A stretch of 36,083 nt of DNA from Streptomyces neyagawaensis (GTDB taxonomy: Bacteria; Actinomycetota; Actinomycetes; Streptomycetales; Streptomycetaceae): contig NZ_JAMGBG010000177.1 of the NCBI RefSeq assembly GCF_023516595.1, positions 1-36,083 of the forward strand, in the 5' to 3' direction. Numbering within the stretch: position 1 is the stretch's first letter; every line of letters begins with the position of its first letter. A program made the translations under genes and the position numbers. Under the pieces are notes generated by a model, which had not been told where the DNA came from, ran no database searches, and saw only the letters and a program-made list of their open reading frames with translations. Positions 31,509 through 36,083 of this stretch are shown here, piece after piece.

Positions 31509-31949
31509 ATGTTCGGACGCGCTCGCGCCCATCGTGAGTTCCGTGAAGCCCAGCGTGCGGGACACACGCTGCTGAACGCCGTTCACTCACATCCCGACGT
31601 CCAGCCCCCCGCACCGACCCGAGCTGAGACTCCGGCTGTGGAGACGTCGGCGCCCGACTTCCTGCCGCCGGATCTGCGAGTCCCCTCGCGCCAGGACGTG
31701 GAGGGCCTGATGATGCGCTGGCAGCAGCCACTCGTCATCAACGGCCAGGTCCACACGTGCCCCGAGTGCGGCGCGTACCGGGACTGGATCATTTTCAGCA
31801 TGCGCGACGACTCGGTATGGCTCCGCTGTCGGGCCGGCCACGCGACGAAGGAGCCCGGCCTGGATCCGGCCTGGTACAACCGCAACTCCGGTCCGGTGGA
31901 CCGCTTTCATCCCACCCTCGAAGAGGGTCTGCGCCACCTCGGCCACTGA
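31509..31949 (+). CDS. Hypothetical protein with zinc-ribbon-like motif
   Basis: A 146-residue protein with AAGGAG about five bases before its ATG. The N-terminus is helical (RAHREFREAQRAGHTLLNAV), the middle is Pro-rich and flexible, and the C-terminal half contains CPECGAYRDWIIF followed 20 residues later by LRCRAGHATKEPG. The resulting CxxC...CxxxH could bind zinc. I do not recognise a family. It is the last intact gene before a run of decayed genes and may belong to the mobile element as an accessory gene. Confidence 0.65.
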   Translation: MFGRARAHREFREAQRAGHTLLNAVHSHPDVQPPAPTRAETPAVETSAPDFLPPDLRVPSRQDVEGLMMRWQQPLVINGQVHTCPECGAYRDWIIFSMRDDSVWLRCRAGHATKEPGLDPAWYNRNSGPVDRFHPTLEEGLRHLGH

Positions 31950-32044
31950 ACCCACGAAACCCCTGTTCCCCCTTCTCTCTGCCGGTGCATGGAGGCCCGG
32001 CCCAGTCAACCTGTCCGCTTGCAGGCCACTTGGGGGTTTCCGAT

Positions 32045-32738
32045 ATGAGCTTTTGCATCACGACTGTCCGCAGCCTCGGCGTCATCGCCGCTCTCGCTCT
32101 GACCGGCTGCTCGGCCGACGGCACTGCCTCCGCCGACCCGACATCCTCCACGGCTGCCCTGGATCGCCGGGAGGACATGACCGCGTCGGCGTCCGCACCA
32201 CTGTCCTCGGCCGCACTGAGCAAGCGGCTCCTGGACGAGAGCGATCTGGGTGCGGGCTACAGCCGCGTACCCGAGCGTTCCACAGCACACGCCGATCGCC
32301 GTGGTCGGCTGTCCGGGGCTGGAGAAGCTCGACGACAAAGCGGCGACCGGCGGCCTGGTCTTCCCTCGCCGGGCGAAGGCATCGTTCGCGTACGTCGGCG
32401 GCCCTGAATCCGAGGTGTCCGAGGAGCTGCATAGCGACACTGCGGCCAAGCTGTCGGAGGGCATCGGGGAGATCTTCGACGCGATGGTCTCCTGCCCGTC
32501 CTACCGACTCGTTTCGGGCAGCACCGTCATCGATGTGGACAGCCAGAGGGCGGTAGCACCGCATTTGGGCGACGAGCAGTGGAGCCAACTGATCACCTAC
32601 TCGGTCGGCGGGCAGCGCAGCGTCGTCCGCCAGTCGGCGATCCTCACCAACAACGTCCTGGTGGTCGTCTCCGGTTCGCCAGGGCTCGTGGACGCCAACC
32701 TGGACAAGGCTCTGACGAAGGCCCAGATCGCCCACTGA
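32045..32738 (+). pseudogene. Frameshifted lipoprotein gene
   Basis: The ATG at 32045 begins a lipoprotein signal (SLGVIAALALTGCSADG, lipidated Cys at residue 22) and a mature N-terminus (AALSKRLLDESDLGAGYSRV). Near 32275 the coding signal moves to the next frame, HTPIAVVGCPGLEKLDDKAA, and continues cleanly (FAYVGGPESEVSEELHSDTA, LITYSVGGQRSVVRQSAIL) to a stop at 32738. One indel would restore a protein of about 230 residues. The pattern resembles small actinobacterial secreted lipoproteins of unknown function. It may be decay or a sequence error. Confidence 0.6.
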
Positions 32739-32841
32739 CGCCTGCCCGTCCACGATGTGCCCCCTGTCCTCGAGCCGCAGCAGGGGCACACCCGTATCGA
32801 GATCTGGGTGCTCTGCGCGCGGTGGCTCTACGGTGGGTGTC

Positions 32842-33259
32842 GTGGAGGTCGACGAGCCGGACTGGTACTGCACGCACGTTCTGCCCGGGCACGTGGCGGT
32901 AGACGTGGTGCGGGAGACGCCCGAGGTGCTCGCGTTCCGTCCGCCCGTTCCGGGGTTCGGCACCGAGCACATCATCGTCGTGCCCCGGCTGCACGTCCGC
33001 TCCCTGCTGGAACTCGACCCGAGTACGGGCGCCGCGCTGCTTCAGGTGCTGAAGGAAACGTCGGCTGAGGGTGGTCCACCGGTATGGCGGGTGCCAGGCC
33101 ATCACGAGCATGGGCGACGAGCAGCACAATCGCCATCTGCATATCCATCTGGCGGTCGGAGACGGCATCGCTCGTTTCATACGGCACGTCCAGCCGCCCG
33201 ATGGAATACGTGATTGCACCGAAGGCCCGGCAGGCCGAAAGGGCCTGCCGGGCACGTGA
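32842..33259 (+). pseudogene. Frameshifted HIT-family (histidine triad) hydrolase
   Basis: From the GTG at 32842 the first frame reads DEPDWYCTHVLPGHVAVDVV, GFGTEHIIVVPRLHVRSLLE and TGAALLQVLKETSAE, the first half of a HIT fold. Near 33070 it moves one frame to VHRYGGCQAITSMGDEQHNR followed by HLHIHLAVGDG, the histidine triad H-x-H-x-H that carries the nucleophile. Thus all catalytic parts exist but not in one frame. HIT proteins hydrolyse nucleoside phosphoramidates and similar mononucleotide conjugates. The 3' end runs into a strong hairpin, and the native stop may have been lost as well. It lies next to another frameshifted gene. Confidence 0.68.
33225..33253. terminator. Perfect 12-bp terminator-like hairpin
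   Basis: GCCCGGCAGGCC (33225-33236) and GGCCTGCCGGGC (33242-33253) pair perfectly around a GAAAG loop. It sits at the 3' end of the HIT-family remnant and between genes that converge from both sides, so it likely works in both directions. Confidence 0.7.
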
Positions 33260-33406
33260 GTTCGGAAATGTGCCGCACAACGTGCGTGTGCAGGGGCCGA
33301 CTTCGATTCAGCCGTTCCGCCATGCCGTTGCGCTGGTGACCAGACGGTCGCGGCGCAGCCGTACATAGACGGTCGGAGGATGGCCCCGGTCGAGGCGCAT
33401 GGCAAG

Positions 33407-34105
33407 TCAGTTGCGGCGGATCACCTTGAGTCGACCTTCCGCGCCGTCCGGCAGCGTACGGCGTGCAACCGGGACCGGTGAGGCCAGCGAGCCGGCGAAG
33501 ACGGCGACCAGGTCGTTCGGGACACTGGCGCTGAAGCTGGCGCACCACAGATACGGGGCCCCAAGGACGGGTTCGGCCCACGCCTGCCAGCCCATCAAGT
33601 CGGGGCGCGGATCGGCGTCCTGGATGAGCGGAGGCAGTTCCTCCAGTGACACGCTGGAGGCGAAGCCGGGGTCTGTGGCAGCGGTCGTGGGGTGGTCCAC
33701 GTCCCGGATCCACCCCTGGGCCACGAGCGCAGCCAGGACAGCCTGCGGCTCGTCGAACCCGGTATCGGGTGTCTCTCGGGTATCAAGTGCGAGGAGGAGG
33801 TCGGCGATCGCTTCGTGCGGGACGCCGGTGGTGAAGTAGGCGTTCCACTCCGTCAGTGCGCTCGCGGCGTGCGGCCGGGCGGAGAGTTGCCAGGCCACGG
33901 GCAGTCCGCCGAGTTCGAAAGGGTAGCTGGCGAGGGTCCATTCGGCGCCGCGCAGCTCATCCGGGCTGACGTACAGCAGGGTGTGACGCGAGGTCGGCCA
34001 CATGCGCCAGCCCATGCCCGTCAGCAGGTCTCCGATCCGCTCGGCGAGGGCACCGTCGTCACCGGCCAAATGGCGTGGGGTGACCCAGTACACCGCCTCC
34101 GGCAA
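33407..34105 (-). CDS. DUF317 domain protein
   Basis: A 232-residue protein. The N-terminal repeat begins AVYWVTPRHLAGDDGALAER and runs through MGWRMWPTSRHTLLYVSPDE, the pattern of DUF317, which is almost restricted to Streptomyces and allies. A second similar unit spans LVAQGWIRDVDHPTTAATDP to GWQAWAEPVLGAPYLWCASF. Its function is unknown; many copies lie in accessory regions and plasmids. The only plausible start in frame is the TTG at 34105, because upstream codons to the next stop contain no ATG or GTG. The N-terminus may therefore be slightly longer with a non-standard start, or clipped. It is transcribed with the small gene upstream. Confidence 0.75.
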   Translation of the reverse strand: MPEAVYWVTPRHLAGDDGALAERIGDLLTGMGWRMWPTSRHTLLYVSPDELRGAEWTLASYPFELGGLPVAWQLSARPHAASALTEWNAYFTTGVPHEAIADLLLALDTRETPDTGFDEPQAVLAALVAQGWIRDVDHPTTAATDPGFASSVSLEELPPLIQDADPRPDLMGWQAWAEPVLGAPYLWCASFSASVPNDLVAVFAGSLASPVPVARRTLPDGAEGRLKVIRRN

Positions 34106-34187
34106 GTCGGGGCGGAACGGATCGATGGGGTGGTATGAGTTCAGGCGCGCCTCCAGTGAAGTCGTAGTGGTTCAGAGGCCATTGCCG

Positions 34188-34478
34188 TCAGGGCCGGGTC
34201 GCCTTGCGCCGACGGCGTGGGGGCGCGTCCGTCGGCTCCTGCCAGGTGAGAGCGACGGCGACGGCGGGCGGAAGGTGGCCAAGCTGCTCGGCGTCCTTGC
34301 TTTCGGCGATATAAACCACCGGGCTGCCCGTCTCGTCGCGGGTGCTGATCACGCCGCCCATACGATGGGCCATGGGGAAGAAAGGGTTGATGGCCAGCTC
34401 GATCCGAGCATCCGGGTCGCAGGCCGACAGGAGGTCCAGGACTTGGCCGACGGTCATCTCGGGCTCTTGCGGATCCAA
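34188..34478 (-). CDS. Small hypothetical protein with Arg-rich tail
   Basis: A 96-residue protein: MTVGQVLDLLSACDPDARIE, then LAINPFFPMAHRMGGVIST and VVYIAESKDAEQLGHL, ending in a basic tail PPRRRRKATRP. The TTG at 34478 is supported by GAGGAG six bases upstream; an ATG seven codons later has no binding site. The opening resembles short actinobacterial proteins of the DUF6225 type, but I am not certain. It is 82 bases upstream of the DUF317 gene on the same strand, so the two are probably co-transcribed. Confidence 0.6.
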   Translation of the reverse strand: MDPQEPEMTVGQVLDLLSACDPDARIELAINPFFPMAHRMGGVISTRDETGSPVVYIAESKDAEQLGHLPPAVAVALTWQEPTDAPPRRRRKATRP

Positions 34479-34959
34479 TACGCGCTCCTCGCGATAGTGA
34501 AATGGGCCGACGTGAAGTGAGGCAGGGGCAGGAATGCACCGAGCAATGGCCCGGTCTCGACGATCAGGTTGGAGCTCTGCGTCGGTAACCGATGGAAAAT
34601 CCAGGCCGGCCTGAATCCGCGAACATCGGGATCGCCTTCTGACCTGGGGTTTTCCGGGAAGGCGTCTACGTTGACATAGCCCTGAAGCGTTCGCCAGTCC
34701 TTTCGAGATCTTTCCCGTCTGCCATAGGCGAAATGTCCCCTGTCACCGATCTGGGATCTCAAGTTCGGCTGCACGGTCTCACCGCCCGCTTCATCTCGAC
34801 TGAGCTCTCCGAGCTTCTCGACGAACTTGCCCACCGCGCACGGCACATCGACATGGCCCCGGCGAGCCCCGCCGCAGCACCTCCCACCTTGTCTGGGGTT
34901 ACGCCTCCCTGCCCGTCTCACTCTCCGCGCGCGGATCATGGGTGAGCTATCCTCCGTGC
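34479..34959. other. Region with atypical composition, no firm gene
   Basis: About 480 bases with lower GC than the flanks. A minus-strand frame (about 34454-34855) reads somewhat like protein (RGHFAYGRRERSRKDWRTLQ), but its third-position GC is weak, it has no clear start or binding site, and it overlaps the small gene at its end. It could be a foreign or decayed coding stretch. The right end holds the promoter side of the following plus-strand gene. Confidence 0.4.
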
Positions 34960-35592
34960 ATGCGCGGACAGTTCACCGGCTGGCCGGAGCAGGCCATGGA
35001 CGTGTTGTGGCAGCTCCAGGGCGAACCGACCCACGCAACCCGGGAGCGCTACCGCGCGGACCGCGAACGCCTGGTCCGGCAGCCGATGATCGCCCTGCTC
35101 AACGAGGTCGCGGACGCAGACCCCCGGTACGAGGACTTCTCCGTCTGGCACTACCGCACCGACTCCTGGTGGTGGCAGCACCAGGGCGCCGTGATCCGGC
35201 TCGGCCGCAAGATCGAGATCGGTCTTCGGTTCTCCCTGGACGGCCTGCGGATCCAGGGCGCCTGGTGGTACCCCGATCCCGGCCAGGTAGACATGTTCCG
35301 CAAAGCCGTGGCCTCCGAGGGGAGCGGCCCCGAACTGTCCGCCATCCTCGAGGACGTGCGGAAGAAGGGCTACGACATCTCCGGGGACGTGATGAAACGC
35401 CCCCCGCGCGGCTATCCGACGGACCACGCCCATGCCGAACTGCTGCGCCACCGTTCACTGATCGCCGCCCGTCCCCTCGGCTGCGAGCAGTGGCTGCACA
35501 CCCCCGAGGCGGCCGACCGAGTTCTCTCGGCCGCCGCCGACCTGGACGCCCTACTGATGTGGCTGGTCCGCCACGTGAAGCGCGCCGCCTGA
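34960..35592 (+). CDS. DUF2461-like protein
   Basis: A 210-residue protein. MRGQFTGWPEQAMDVLWQLQ, followed by RERYRADRERLVRQPMIALL, DPRYEDFSVWHYRTDSWWWQ and HQGAVIRLGRKIEIGLRFSL, follows the order of DUF2461 proteins, in which an N-terminal helix and an R/K-x-Y-x-x-x-R segment precede a beta-barrel entered through a Trp/Tyr-rich strand. The family function is unknown. The ATG at 34960 was chosen over a GTG 18 bases upstream because conservation begins there. It stands alone and ends before a strong bidirectional terminator. Confidence 0.7.
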   Translation: MRGQFTGWPEQAMDVLWQLQGEPTHATRERYRADRERLVRQPMIALLNEVADADPRYEDFSVWHYRTDSWWWQHQGAVIRLGRKIEIGLRFSLDGLRIQGAWWYPDPGQVDMFRKAVASEGSGPELSAILEDVRKKGYDISGDVMKRPPRGYPTDHAHAELLRHRSLIAARPLGCEQWLHTPEAADRVLSAAADLDALLMWLVRHVKRAA

Positions 35593-35840
35593 CATCACGA
35601 GGGCGCCACGCGGCCGGGAGAAACCACACCCGTGCCGCCGGCCCTCGCGCTCAGAAAGTGATGTGCACCGTCCATCGCCCGATAACCGTCCGGCACCTCG
35701 GTAAGGGGGACGGCAGGGCCGAAGACCGGCCCTGGATCGAGGGCGCGGAGAGCACATCCGGCAGGAGTTTGGGAATGCAGGCGCGGACTTGGGCGATGCC
35801 CCGGCGCAGCGGCCCCCAAGAGCAGGAACGAACATGCGTG

Positions 35841-35871
35841 AGGCCCCAGATCCAGGTGGGATCTGGGGCCT
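35841..35871. terminator. Strong 13-bp bidirectional terminator hairpin
   Basis: AGGCCCCAGATCC (35841-35853) and GGATCTGGGGCCT (35859-35871) form a perfect stem with a five-base loop (AGGTG). It lies between a plus-strand gene ending at 35592 and a minus-strand gene ending at 35912. The 250 bases around it hold no gene. Confidence 0.75.
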
Positions 35872-35911
35872 GTTCCAGGTGGGGGTGGGTGATCGCAGTT
35901 CTCAGTGGACG

Positions 35912-36083
35912 TTAAGTCCGTTTCTGGTAGCGGCCTCGTCCGGGTTGGGTGAGGAAGCCTTGGCGGGTGAGGCGTCCGAGGCGGCTGCGGGTGATGTTGA
36001 CGGATGCCTCGTCGGTGGGCATGCCGAGGAGTTCGTGCAGCTCACGGGCTCGGAACTCTTGATCGGGATGCTGGTTGAAGGTG
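35912..36083 (-). CDS. C-terminal end of a winged-helix protein (partial)
   Basis: Only the last 57 residues are in the window. They read HPDQEFRARELHELLGMPTD, NITRSRLGRLTRQGFLTQPG and RGRYQKRT then stop, a winged-helix pattern with a recognition helix (ITRSRLGRLTRQGFL) and a basic wing. The start and any other domain lie beyond the right edge, so the product cannot be named; a regulator or a mobile-element protein are both possible. Confidence 0.6.
   Translation of the reverse strand, partial: TFNQHPDQEFRARELHELLGMPTDEASVNITRSRLGRLTRQGFLTQPGRGRYQKRT

Noticed and set aside
34454..34939. 161-residue minus-strand frame as a gene
   Set aside because: Some stretches look protein-like, but third-position GC is weak, no start with a binding site is found, and it overlaps a better-supported small gene. 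Kept only as a note on the region.

Overview
The window is GC-rich actinobacterial DNA, almost certainly from a Streptomyces or close relative. The evidence is strong GC bias at third codon positions, frequent GTG starts, ATGA/GTGA start-stop overlaps, and marker families such as WhiB, DUF317 and a MAB_1171c-type membrane protein. It reads as an accessory region or plasmid rather than core chromosome: insertion-sequence debris, frameshifted genes, a defence locus, arsenic-resistance remnants and a mobilization module lie side by side. I saw no tRNA, rRNA or CRISPR array.

Layout. Positions 3-1657 hold the end of a thiamine-diphosphate enzyme and a VOC-fold protein. Positions 2503-7322 are a compact branched-chain-amino-acid-type ABC importer operon: a fused LivG-LivF ATPase, a lipoprotein receptor, LivH and LivM. 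Positions 7362-9143 are debris: an ISL3 transposase remnant, a frameshifted ANT-like nucleotidyltransferase and an IS21 istB remnant. Positions 9180-15182 hold the most interesting system, a type II-like CBASS anti-phage locus. Its minus-strand operon encodes a CD-NTase, a stand-alone E2, an E1 with a long N-terminal extension, and a JAB peptidase truncated at the istB remnant. Divergent from it is a two-TM SAVED effector, and convergent with that is a second effector that joins a PD-(D/E)XK-like nuclease to a SAVED domain. The CD-NTase ends in a flexible tail with a terminal glycine, as expected for the substrate of the E1/E2 pair.

Positions 15353-18307 are arsenic-linked: a flavoprotein and an MFS transporter that face away from each other and have both lost their 5' ends, followed by an intact arsR. 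A frameshifted IS256-family element lies at 18505-19821. Positions 19910-23530 are a minus-strand operon of XRE regulator, ImmA/IrrE metallopeptidase, seven-TM MAB_1171c-type protein and amidase.

Positions 24362-31949 look like the backbone of a mobilizable element: replication initiator with internal iteron-like repeats, DnaC-like helicase loader, large WhiB protein, SpdB-like membrane protein packed with GGGGACC repeats, two small proteins, MobC with a large nested inverted repeat in its 5' end (candidate oriT), and a relaxase. No integrase or TraB-type translocase is present. Positions 32045-36083 carry decayed lipoprotein and HIT-family genes, a DUF317 protein, small hypotheticals, a DUF2461-like protein, and the end of a winged-helix protein.

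How it fits together: the CBASS genes should sense phage, make a cyclic oligonucleotide and activate one membrane and one nuclease effector, with E1/E2 priming the synthase. Loss of most of the JAB peptidase would remove the deconjugation brake. The rep/mob block would replicate and mobilize the element with helper conjugation functions. Several genes carry single frameshifts. Some may be true decay, but sequence quality should be kept in mind.
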